Origin: Candidatus Bathyarchaeota archaeon
GTDB lineage: Archaea; Thermoproteota; Bathyarchaeia; Bathyarchaeales; Bathycorpusculaceae
Assembly (NCBI GenBank): GCA_022865885.1
Contig: JALHSQ010000131.1
Location: forward strand, 1-32,353
Length of the DNA stretch: 32,353 nucleotides
Direction of reading: 5' to 3'
Position numbers and translations under genes: made by a program. The notes beneath the pieces are model-generated. The model was not told the DNA's origin, did no database searches, and saw only the letters and a program-made list of their open reading frames with translations. Positions 6,945 through 14,398 of the stretch are shown piece by piece (positions within the stretch are counted from its first letter, which is position 1; each line of letters opens with the position of its first letter).

Positions 6945-7540
6945 TCAGGCTTCACTGTCTTTTTACAGTTGTGAAGCCACTATCCTCAGTAGAGATACAG
7001 CCCTCTTAATTGGGGGTACTACTCCCACAGCTCCCGCGCGCGCTGTATCATCAAGGCACTTTGGAGAATACTATATTCAGTCTGATGTCTAATTCAGCGA
7101 GGCAAGTGAGTAGCTTTAGATAAGCGTTCACGAGAAGCCAACAGCAAGAAGCATATAGAAACGAATACGGAGCAAGCGTTGCTCTCCATGAAGCTGACAA
7201 TGTGAGCACAATCTTTTCTTTTCTCTATTGCTTTGAATCCCTCAAGTCCGAGAGGTCGGATATTCTAGCGCGCGTGGAAGGCGAGAGATGATAATTGTGT
7301 ACTGTATTGTTGAGAAGCATACTAGTTCTGCAGGCTGAATTTGTGACAACGTGCTGTCCGATTCGAAATAGCACTATTTATTGAGGAAGACACTGGGTTG
7401 CGCGAAGGCTTGCAACAGCTTGCGTGTTATAGCACAGTTTATTGAGGGACGAGTTCAGTCACAGCGCACGCGCTTGATGCCGCAGTTTGGATTATGCCGA
7501 AGGTCTGGGCGCACGCAAATTCGAACCTCGAGTCAAGTAA
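6945..7540. other. 596-bp intergenic stretch
   Basis: Visible content: the hairpin at 6948-6978, GCGCGC sites at 7036-7043 and 7268-7274, and an imperfect 19-20-bp direct repeat (ATAGCAC..TTTATTGAGG) at 7368-7387 and 7429-7448. Plus-strand frames here are arginine/cysteine-rich and run into the protease gene on the opposite strand, so I do not call them. No tRNA or other RNA is recognised. Confidence 0.45.
6948..6978 (-). promoter_or_regulatory. Hairpin / operator candidate at the start of the 6944 gene
   Basis: GGCTTCAC (6948-6955) and GTGAAGCC (6971-6978) form a perfect 8-bp stem, with a further TGT/ACA pairing inside. The stem ends 3 nt before the ATG, so it either hides the ribosome-binding region or is a repressor operator across the promoter. 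Confidence 0.4.
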
Positions 7541-10072
7541 CTAAGGCGGTGGTGTTACATTGCCGAAGTGTCTGGCTACTGTTGCCACGTCCGCGACGTC
7601 TATTTTTTGGTTGTTGTCAATATCGCAGTTCGGAAGCCAAATTAGGGGCAACAGGCAATCGGGGTATGAGCCGAAGCATCTGGCGACTATCGAAACATCC
7701 TTTGTGTCAACTTTGCCGTCAGGAACGAAATCCCATGAATTGGGTGTGCCACCCGTGAGGTCGCCAATCATGGCAACGACAACCCAACCGCCAGTCAGGT
7801 AGTTGTCGCTTGCGTTTGTTTCGCCCTGGACAGGCCAAGCATAAGCGCTTACCGTGTAGTTGCCATAGGCAAAGCCAGTGGTATTCCAGAAGAAGGTGAT
7901 ATCTACCGAACCTCCACTTGTCAATGTAATCGTTTTTGCTCCAATTTCAGTTGTATTGGCGTAAACTGAAACGTTGAAGGTTTCTGCGAAATTCCCCTGG
8001 TTTCCCATCGTGACATTTATGTCTGGGCTATAACCTTGTCCTATCACCGTTTTAAATGGCCTTACATCTGTGACTGCTACGTCATGGATACCTACAGAAA
8101 AGACTGCTCGCAAGGTGTGATTTGTGTCCATTGTTACGCTCATAGGGTTGACGGCTCCGACATTTAAGGCATCAAGTTCCCAATATTGAAGATAGCAGTT
8201 GGTATCTGGTATGGCTGTAACATTTACAATGGTTCCAGCAGCATAATTAAAGCTTCCAGGTACGGGGTCAGTTGTCCCATCAATCGTCGTAGTTACCTCA
8301 AAAGTATAATTAATCGGCGCAAAGACTGCCTGCAGAGAATGATTATTGTCCATCAAAACCGAATAAGGATTGCCTGGACCGATGTTGACTCTGTCTAATT
8401 CCCAGTGGTCAAAGATATGGTAAGTATCTGGTGTGGCGGTTACAGAAACGTTTATGCCTGTATTATAGAGGTAGGAACCGGGAGATGGCTTGGTGGCTCC
8501 ACCTAGCGCAGTCGTTATTGTCAAAGTATAGCTAAGCACAAATACTGCCTGTAACGTGTGGCTATTATTCATGAGAACCGAATAGGGGTTAGCTGAACCT
8601 ACATTGACTTCATCAAGCTCCCAGTGGCCAAGCCCGTATCCAGTGTCCGGTATGGCTCGTACGGGAACATTTTGTCCTTCAGAACGTGTGTAGTTTCCCG
8701 GAGCAGGATCAGTTGTGCCGCCGGCGGTAGTTGTAATTGCCAATGTATAATTGATAGCTGGAGAAGTTCCATAAATTGCCTTTCTTGCATTAATCCTTCC
8801 ATAGCCATAATAGTTATCAAAGCCAGGGTTTCCTAGGTCATCTGCTGTCTCTCTTAAGCGAGCTCTAACCCAATCTCGATTCGCATTGGGAAATTCACTC
8901 CAGACAAGAGCAGCAAGGCCAGAGACATGGGGGCAAGCAAAGGAAGTTCCGCTTCCCCATCTGTAGTATTGGTAGTCTGGGGGGAGGTTTTCGTCGAGAA
9001 GGTCCGTCGTGAAAATATCTACACCCGGGGCTGCTAATTCGACCCAGTCGCCAAAGTTAGTAAAATCTGCCGGGTTATCACTTGAATTAGTGGCTGTGAC
9101 GGCAATGACTTCATCGTAGGCGGCAGGATATCTCTTAGCATCGCTTGCTTGATTTCCAGCAGCAGCTACCAGTAAAACACCTTTTTCATAGGCACATTTG
9201 ACAGCGTCGTATAATAGAGAGACGTTGTATTCCGTACTTAAACTCATGGAAATTATTTTTGCTCCCTGGTCAGTTGCATGGTAAATTGCACTAACTACAT
9301 CGTCGACATACCCAACTCCTTCGTTATCAAATATCTTTTCGGCCATGACTTTGACCTGAGCCAACCCAGCAATGCCTATTTCATTGTTTGTGACAGCAGC
9401 TATGATGCCGGCAACTTTAGTCCCATGGTTATAGTCATCCATAGGGTCTTCGTCATTATTAACCCAGTCTCTTCCCCCACTCGCATAATTAGCAGCAAGG
9501 TCTGGATGGGTGTAGTCAATGCCTGAATCAATGACTGCCACTAAAATTGAGGAGTTTCCCAAAGTTGCGTTCCAAGCCCACTCTGCCTCTATCTTTTGTG
9601 GTCCCCACTGCAAACTCCAATCAGGATCATTTGGAGCGAATTGAGCTTGAAACTTGAAATTAGGTTCTACATACTTTGCTAAACCAGCAGCTTTTATCTC
9701 ATAAACAACAGAAGGAACCAAATCAAATGGTATATCAGCAACAACTGCTCTAGTTGAGACTCTTATCGAAACATCATTTACAATCTTGCCACCATTCACA
9801 GTGACTATACGACTCAATTCAGCATAAGCATCCGGTCGAGCATCACTAACACCAATCACAAGCTCCGCGGAGTCCCCATCCACATATGCAAAATCACTCC
9901 ACCCCCTCGCTCTATCAAAGCTCCATCGTCTTTCCGCCAAACTATCAACATCAAAACCTCGATTATTTGACTCAACAAACCAGCCGTCACCAAGGTGAAT
10001 GTTAAACGCCAACGTTAAAGTGCTCGTTAACAGCACTGCGAGTATTACTGCGGAGATTGCTCTCCTAAACAT
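7541..10072 (-). CDS. Secreted subtilisin-like (S8) serine protease with repeat domains and C-terminal dockerin
   Basis: Domains in order: signal peptide (1-22), an I9-like propeptide (about 60-140), and an S8 catalytic domain (about 150-435). The triad is D182 (AVIDSGIDYTHPDL), H216 (NHGTKVAGI) and S377 (GSGTSFACPHVSGL), with oxyanion N307. Three tandem ~73-residue beta repeats follow (441-660), then a CARDB-like beta domain (about 661-765, rich in N-glycosylation-type NxT/S) and a dockerin-like EF-hand pair (770-840) with loops DFVPDGKVDTKD and DIDNNQKIDVAD. The enzyme would act outside the cell on proteins, probably self-activated by propeptide removal. The start is fixed by AGGAG 5 nt upstream and the signal peptide. 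All catalytic residues are present. The adjacent solute-binding protein has the same type of C-terminal module. Confidence 0.92.
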   Translation of the reverse strand: MFRRAISAVILAVLLTSTLTLAFNIHLGDGWFVESNNRGFDVDSLAERRWSFDRARGWSDFAYVDGDSAELVIGVSDARPDAYAELSRIVTVNGGKIVNDVSIRVSTRAVVADIPFDLVPSVVYEIKAAGLAKYVEPNFKFQAQFAPNDPDWSLQWGPQKIEAEWAWNATLGNSSILVAVIDSGIDYTHPDLAANYASGGRDWVNNDEDPMDDYNHGTKVAGIIAAVTNNEIGIAGLAQVKVMAEKIFDNEGVGYVDDVVSAIYHATDQGAKIISMSLSTEYNVSLLYDAVKCAYEKGVLLVAAAGNQASDAKRYPAAYDEVIAVTATNSSDNPADFTNFGDWVELAAPGVDIFTTDLLDENLPPDYQYYRWGSGTSFACPHVSGLAALVWSEFPNANRDWVRARLRETADDLGNPGFDNYYGYGRINARKAIYGTSPAINYTLAITTTAGGTTDPAPGNYTRSEGQNVPVRAIPDTGYGLGHWELDEVNVGSANPYSVLMNNSHTLQAVFVLSYTLTITTALGGATKPSPGSYLYNTGINVSVTATPDTYHIFDHWELDRVNIGPGNPYSVLMDNNHSLQAVFAPINYTFEVTTTIDGTTDPVPGSFNYAAGTIVNVTAIPDTNCYLQYWELDALNVGAVNPMSVTMDTNHTLRAVFSVGIHDVAVTDVRPFKTVIGQGYSPDINVTMGNQGNFAETFNVSVYANTTEIGAKTITLTSGGSVDITFFWNTTGFAYGNYTVSAYAWPVQGETNASDNYLTGGWVVVAMIGDLTGGTPNSWDFVPDGKVDTKDVSIVARCFGSYPDCLLPLIWLPNCDIDNNQKIDVADVATVARHFGNVTPPP
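7553..7765 (-). other. Dockerin-like module of the S8 protease
   Basis: Two Ca-binding loops at residues 781-792 and 817-828 (D-x-x-x-D-G-K-V-D and D-x-D-N-x-x-K-I-D), each followed by a helix ending in an aromatic-Gly (CFG, HFG). Cysteines between the two halves (C799, C806, C816) also occur in the linker region of the neighbouring solute-binding protein's dockerin, though not at identical spacing. Dockerins bind cohesins; no cohesin is in this window. Confidence 0.7.
8093..8752 (-). repeat. Three tandem ~73-residue repeats inside the S8 protease
   Basis: Each unit begins with Y-x-(L/F)-x-(I/V)-T-T and GG/GTT-(D/K)P-PG, and ends with HWELD/YWELD..N-V-G...NP-S-V-M..NH-L-A-V-F. Units start near residues 441, 515 and 588. 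They resemble InlB/SLH-associated beta repeats common on secreted proteins and probably act as spacers or carbohydrate/protein contacts. Confidence 0.75.
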
Positions 10073-10462
10073 TGCTTCTCCTAACCCCTATGAAAAGCTA
10101 GAGTTTAGCCGCATAAAGCACTTGTGGAGGAAAGTTCTATTCTTGCTGAGAACTGCAGATTATCCCCGCCTTCAAACCATAATCCACCACCGTTCAAAAC
10201 CTAACACGCCTTCCGAAGGTCTATGAAGTTGAAAACCCGACTGTTCCAAGAGAAGAAAGAGGCTATGCCGACAGTGGAGACGTATCCACAGCAACCGAAA
10301 CTACCTCGCCCCGGCCACTATTTAGACAGGGCGTTCACTCAAGTTACCTTGGTTTCTATTGTTCGTTCTTGTGTTCTTCAATGACAGAATAGGAACTCAG
10401 CGCACACAGATATCGAAGACATCAACAAAGAAAACAGAAAAAAGGGGTGAAGCGCCATGCTC
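10073..10462. other. 390-bp spacer between the two dockerin-protein genes
   Basis: It carries the protease promoter near 10111-10117 and its ribosome-binding site at 10078-10082. The rest shows no gene, RNA or repeat that I can support. Its length and the separate promoter suggest the protease is not strictly cotranscribed with the upstream solute-binding protein gene. Confidence 0.45.
10078..10117 (-). promoter_or_regulatory. Promoter and RBS of the S8 protease
   Basis: On the minus strand TTTATGC (10111-10117) is a TATA-like box placing the start of transcription near 10088, followed by AGGAG (10078-10082) 5 nt before the ATG at 10072. Confidence 0.45.
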
Positions 10463-12769
10463 CTATGGCGGAACCCACACAGGTGAGGCTTTGCCGAAGT
10501 TCTTGGCTACAGCGGCGACGTCTTTCACGTCGATCTTGCGGTCGTTGCTGACATCACACCTGTAGTTCCACCTTGGATGCATGGGCTGACAATAGTAGGC
10601 TCCAAACGAACGGCATACTACTGCTATGTCCTTCATGTCTATCTTGCCATCATAGTTTGTGTCGTACGGCAGATAGTTTGATGTTGGTTGCGTTGGGGTG
10701 CTCTGAAGGGCATGAGGTATGTAGTACCATTTCCACATGTTGTAGAAGTAAAGGCCGTTGGACACTGGTGACGTGCTTTCTATGCCTGCAGCTAGAGAGC
10801 CGCCATAGATCGGGTTGTAGTACCATCCGACGACCCAGTCTCTCTCAAAGTGTCTACCGACTGGAACTATGACAGGGATGTTTGGGCAATCCTGTAGCGC
10901 CAGCACTTGTATGTCATGGTATATCAGGGCTCTTTCAGGCCCATCCGGAGTTCTGATTCCATCCCAAATGAGGGCATCCATAGTAGGGTTTGAGTATCCT
11001 TGATATCGCGCGAGGGTTCCTGTTGAGCAATAGAACGGAAACGCAAAATTGTGTGCGTCAGGATAGTCTGCCTCCCATCCCATTGCGAATATAGGCATGT
11101 ACCTGTTTCTCATATAGGACAGGTATGTCGGCCATGATGGTACTGGTATTAGCACAAAGTGAATCTTTGGATTGGGGGGTTCCGCGGTCATCGATATCAG
11201 CCCTAGACCCTGTGCAATGAATTCCATTATGTGCCTTCTGGCCCAGCTGCCGGCTTGATAGTATAGAGGAATCGTGAAACCATTAGCCCAGAGTTGGCCA
11301 CCCCAAGCTCCCTGAAGCTCAGCAATTGCCGTCGTGAGATCATATTCATAGCCTCCTTGCGTTTGCACTGGAGGATTCTGCTGGAAGGAAGCAGATTCAG
11401 GTGTCACACGTGGGTCAGATTCAGGTGTTACGCTTGGGTCATAATAGAGCAAGCCAGGAATGATTGCGGTAGCGGGTATGACTCCTTCGCCGTCGTAGTG
11501 GAAATTGAGGTAGCTTTCATAGTCAAACAAGTGAGCGAATGCTTTTCTCACCTCGATGTCCTCGAAGAGATTTGACGGTACTCCGATCTCAGAGAACGTA
11601 TCTGCAGGAAGTATGTACCCGCCTGGGCTGCTAACATCGACGTTGAAGTTGAAGAGGACCGCATCAAGAGCCAGCGTTGGCAAAGGATAGTAGCATCGAA
11701 TTCCAGGCGCGCCAAGAACCCAGCTCTTGACAACCCTAGGCACAGCCCAGAAGTCTACGTCGCCACTCAGGAACAAGCTTGATGCCTCCATAGTATAGAA
11801 TCCCCATGAGACATCGACGTCGTAAACGTAGCCCCCCGGTTTTTGTCCCCCAGTTGATGGCCAGTTTGCGGGCCAACCTCGCCAGTATCCTTCAAAGTGA
11901 TGTATACTCCACATTTGGAGTGTGTAGTCCAAGAATCCCAGGTAGAAAGGTCCTGTTCCCATCATCACGTATGAAGGATAATCGAGAGGTGAAACTCCGG
12001 GGTCATGGCAGGATACCCACTCAATATAGTCTCCCCAATTGCCGTTCCAGTCGGGACGTCCGCTGCCGATCAAGTCGTTGATCCATTGTTTGCTGAGGAT
12101 GCTGCACCATGGCTGACTTAGTATTTGCAGGAATGGGCTGTATGGTCCTGGGAAAGCTAGGTTGAACCAGACATGAGTAGCGTCTGATTCAATTGCGTGA
12201 TCAATCATCAGGCCGACCGAATGAGCGTTTGGAGGATCCTGCAAGTTCCCATATGGAACTAACTCCTCTGGTTCCATGACGTTCAGCAACGGCTCATATA
12301 GTGTCCACGCTGGTCCGCCGTGTCTGCTTTGAACCATGGCCCTCTCGAAGCTATACTCCACATCGAGTGGCGTTAACACTCCATAGTCAGAATCTTGGAA
12401 TGGAACACTTGGTCTTATTGTGAACGTGTATCTGTAGTACCATGGCAGTCCATCTGGGCTTGTGGTTCCAGGGGGAAGTTGCTCGACCGTCCAGCCAGTG
12501 GCAAGCTGGGAAATGTACGTGCTCATGCTTTCGGCGCAGAAGACCAGCGTTTCATAGACGTTGAAGATCAATTCTGCGCTTGGGTTATCGTAGCACCAAG
12601 CGGGGTCGACGGTCTCGGGAGCTGCTCCGGGGTCTGTAATGCTCCAGAATTGCATTGGTCTGCTTATAGGTGGTGCTGCTTCAGCTTGGCCTGCGAACAA
12701 CAGCAGTGAAGCTAGCATTATGCCTGCAATGCAGTAACGTTTTTTTCTGGAATAAGTCTCTTTTCTCAT
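10463..12769 (-). CDS. Secreted family 5 solute-binding protein (peptide/oligosaccharide ABC type) with C-terminal dockerin
   Basis: Signal peptide 1-32 (basic start, then GIMLASLLLFAGQAEA-A), with no lipobox cysteine. The mature part looks like SBP_bac_5: an early N-x-Y-E-T-L-V motif (NVYETLVF), a KAFAHLFDYE segment, and a late DYPDAHNF...YSNPTMDALI region. Family members capture peptides, nickel or oligosaccharides for ABC importers; the ligand here is unknown and no permease or ATPase gene is adjacent. The last ~65 residues form a dockerin-like EF-hand pair with loops DTNYDGKIDMKD (703-714) and DVSNDRKIDVKD (739-750). GAGGAG lies 9 nt before the ATG. Unlike typical solute-binding proteins it has no lipid or membrane anchor, so retention may depend on the dockerin. 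Confidence 0.88.
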   Translation of the reverse strand: MRKETYSRKKRYCIAGIMLASLLLFAGQAEAAPPISRPMQFWSITDPGAAPETVDPAWCYDNPSAELIFNVYETLVFCAESMSTYISQLATGWTVEQLPPGTTSPDGLPWYYRYTFTIRPSVPFQDSDYGVLTPLDVEYSFERAMVQSRHGGPAWTLYEPLLNVMEPEELVPYGNLQDPPNAHSVGLMIDHAIESDATHVWFNLAFPGPYSPFLQILSQPWCSILSKQWINDLIGSGRPDWNGNWGDYIEWVSCHDPGVSPLDYPSYVMMGTGPFYLGFLDYTLQMWSIHHFEGYWRGWPANWPSTGGQKPGGYVYDVDVSWGFYTMEASSLFLSGDVDFWAVPRVVKSWVLGAPGIRCYYPLPTLALDAVLFNFNVDVSSPGGYILPADTFSEIGVPSNLFEDIEVRKAFAHLFDYESYLNFHYDGEGVIPATAIIPGLLYYDPSVTPESDPRVTPESASFQQNPPVQTQGGYEYDLTTAIAELQGAWGGQLWANGFTIPLYYQAGSWARRHIMEFIAQGLGLISMTAEPPNPKIHFVLIPVPSWPTYLSYMRNRYMPIFAMGWEADYPDAHNFAFPFYCSTGTLARYQGYSNPTMDALIWDGIRTPDGPERALIYHDIQVLALQDCPNIPVIVPVGRHFERDWVVGWYYNPIYGGSLAAGIESTSPVSNGLYFYNMWKWYYIPHALQSTPTQPTSNYLPYDTNYDGKIDMKDIAVVCRSFGAYYCQPMHPRWNYRCDVSNDRKIDVKDVAAVAKNFGKASPVWVPP
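10502..10663 (-). other. Dockerin-like module of the solute-binding protein
   Basis: Two EF-hand-like loops, each followed by K-D-(I/V)-A-x-V and a helix ending in FG (CRSFGAYYC and AKNFGK), linked by a PRWNYRCD segment typical of archaeal dockerins. It is of the same type as the module on the neighbouring protease. Confidence 0.72.
11393..11440 (-). repeat. 24-bp tandem duplication inside the solute-binding protein gene
   Basis: Two adjacent 24-bp units (11393-11416, 11417-11440) differ at a few positions and encode DPSVTPES-DPRVTPES, an in-frame two-unit repeat in a surface loop. Confidence 0.6.
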
Positions 12770-13184
12770 TCTTTTTTTCTCCTCATATTGCCGAGAGCGC
12801 TTTCGCTTTGTTGCGAGGCGGCTCTTTGCCTGCTAGCGCGCGAACGTTCAGGTTGGTTCGCCTACTCAGTCTTGGACCATGACACGCTAAGAGCTGCATT
12901 CAACGTCAGCATAAGTTAAGTTGCCATAGGCTGGATCGTGGAACGGGAAGCTGTTTCTATTCGCAAACGTTTGTCTGGAACACTTGTTCAGAGCTGAGGC
13001 GAGATCGGCCGTTCTGGCGATTTTTTCGCGCGCATTTACTCATGGATGCAATTAGGTTATAGCTTTTGTGGAACATTCTTTCATGGACCAAACGAAACCT
13101 TGACCAACGCGTGTGCCAACGAATATTGGAAAGTGGCTTGGCATGTTTGAAGAATTATAAGTGCGAGGTCGGGTATTTCTTGTT
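12770..13184. other. 415-bp divergent intergenic region
   Basis: It contains the solute-binding protein's ribosome-binding site (12779-12784, GAGGAG on the minus strand), GCGCGC sites at 12836-12842 and 13028-13033, and at the right end a TATA-like AATTATAA (13153-13160) for the small gene at 13185. A minus-strand ACTTAACTTATG near 12910-12921 may be the solute-binding protein's promoter, which would give a leader of over 100 nt. No RNA gene is recognised. Confidence 0.4.
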
Positions 13185-13394
13185 GTGAAAGCAAAAGTAG
13201 AGAGAGACCCTGGGGGCAGACTTAAGTCGGTTTGCTGTCCAGGCATAGAAGTCAGAATAGAAAGACATCCAGATGGTAGGTTCAAATCGGTGTATTCATC
13301 CTCTGAGCAATATGAGTCGTGGATGGACGAAAACGGTGTTTTCAGATCTATATGTAGAGACCCAAAATTTGACCAGTTATTAATGGAATTCTGA
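13185..13394 (+). CDS. Small repeat-containing hypothetical protein (69 aa)
   Basis: No family is recognised. The product holds three related units: ERDPGGRLKSV, ERHPDGRFKSV and MDENGVFRSI, each a probable beta-hairpin with a D/P-x-G turn. It has no membrane segment. I chose the GTG at 13185 because a TATA-like AATTATAA at 13153-13160 puts the transcription start near 13183, giving a nearly leaderless start; a GTG at 13161 in the same frame would add eight residues but touches the TATA box. The minus-strand frame across the same bases is proline/serine-rich and looks like a shadow. The internal repetition in only one frame supports real coding. Confidence 0.5.
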   Translation: MKAKVERDPGGRLKSVCCPGIEVRIERHPDGRFKSVYSSSEQYESWMDENGVFRSICRDPKFDQLLMEF

Positions 13395-13847
13395 ATCGCG
13401 GATCGAGCGAAACAGACTGCAAATGGCAGGTGGTTAAGCGCGCTTCGACTACTTGACAGACGTAGAGGGAGCCAGACTCTTCAGAAAACGCAAGTAGAAA
13501 AATGTATAGTAATGTTCAAAGCTGCATAGCAAGAGATATTATGCCCTGATGTGGCGACTTCTCCCGTAATCCCCTTCTAATCCCTGATTCCCTTTGGACA
13601 AAGACTTTGGAGCTAAGAACACGCCGATTTAGGGAAGGAAAACTGTTGTCGCTTAAACGCTAAGCCAGAAGCTTAATAAGCCGTTCATTCTATTTCGGGA
13701 AGCAGGATTCAGACATGTTGCGGCATGGATGCAAAAAGCTTTTCATTGAGTGTAGAGATGAGTGAAACAGGTATATGCTTCCGAAGTGAATCAATATTTT
13801 TAAATAGATGTCTGGCGTCGCTCATATAGAGTCTAAGTGATATTCGG
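13395..13847. other. 453-bp intergenic region upstream of rps15
   Basis: It holds a GCGCGC site at 13438-13443 and the rps15 promoter at its right end. I checked it for tRNA T-loops and C/D box signatures and see none that are convincing. Confidence 0.4.
13797..13805 (+). promoter_or_regulatory. TATA box of rps15
   Basis: TTTTAAATA, a strong archaeal TATA box, lies 43 nt before the rps15 ATG and predicts transcription start near 13828. Confidence 0.55.
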
Positions 13848-14288
13848 ATGCCAAAACAGGAAAAAGGGAAAGCCCACCAAATAAGGCCAGTAAGCAAGCG
13901 TCCTCCAAGCTGGTGCAAATACCAGCCAGAAGAAGTTGAAGCCATGGTCATCAAGCTCGCAAAGGAAGGCAACTCTACAAGCCGCATCGGAACCATCCTA
14001 AGAGACCGACACGCAATCCCACTAGTGAAACCAATAACGGGCAAAACGATAACAAAGATTCTGAAAGAAGCACAGCTTGCGCCATCAATGCCGGAAGACC
14101 TAGGGAACCTCATCGGAAAAGCTAAAAGCATCTCTGTTCACTACGAGAAAAACAAAACCGACTTAAACAACAAAAGATCACTCCAAATCATTGAAGCAAA
14201 AATCCACAAACTCTCAAGATACTACAAACGCGAGGGAAAACTGCCCAGCAACTGGAAATACGAACCAAAGATAGCATCCATAACGTAA
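13848..14288 (+). CDS. rps15: 30S ribosomal protein S15 (uS15, archaeal type)
   Basis: Component of the small ribosomal subunit that binds 16S rRNA. At 146 residues it has the archaeal/eukaryotic length (long N-terminal extension) rather than the ~89 residues of bacteria. The extension carries the conserved RPPSWCKYQPEEVEAMVIKL. The core shows HYEKNKTDLNNKRSLQIIEAK and IHKLSRYYKREGKLPSNWKY, hallmark S15 residues for rRNA contact. It has its own TATA box at 13797 and is followed after about 100 bp by the DHH nuclease gene and pcc1, a gene order seen in other archaea. Assignment is secure. Confidence 0.97.
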   Translation: MPKQEKGKAHQIRPVSKRPPSWCKYQPEEVEAMVIKLAKEGNSTSRIGTILRDRHAIPLVKPITGKTITKILKEAQLAPSMPEDLGNLIGKAKSISVHYEKNKTDLNNKRSLQIIEAKIHKLSRYYKREGKLPSNWKYEPKIASIT

Positions 14289-14353
14289 ACGTCTGACGTA
14301 GAGCGTCTACATTATTTGTCATATCCAACCATTATTCGTAGGCAGCATCAGCC

Positions 14354-14367
14354 TTAAATTCCTTAAA
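14354..14367 (+). promoter_or_regulatory. Promoter of the DHH nuclease gene
   Basis: Two TTAAA cores (14354-14358 and 14363-14367) lie 45 and 36 nt before the ATG at 14399. Either would give a very short leader. Confidence 0.4.
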
Positions 14368-14398
14368 CCGTTATGCTTCCTAGCCTAACGTGGTATCC

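Noticed and set aside
7505-7530. TTCGAACC resembling a tRNA T-loop
   Set aside because: No T-stem pairing, no acceptor or anticodon arm in the flanking bases on either strand.
7381-7758. 125-aa plus-strand frame
   Set aside because: Rich in Arg/Cys/Ser and running into the protease gene on the other strand, whose frame has clear catalytic motifs; a shadow.
13052-13285. 77-aa minus-strand frame opposite the small repeat protein
   Set aside because: Proline/serine/threonine-rich shadow composition; the plus frame has internal repeats and a promoter.
13709-14131. 140-aa minus-strand frame over rps15
   Set aside because: It is antisense to the unmistakable uS15 gene.
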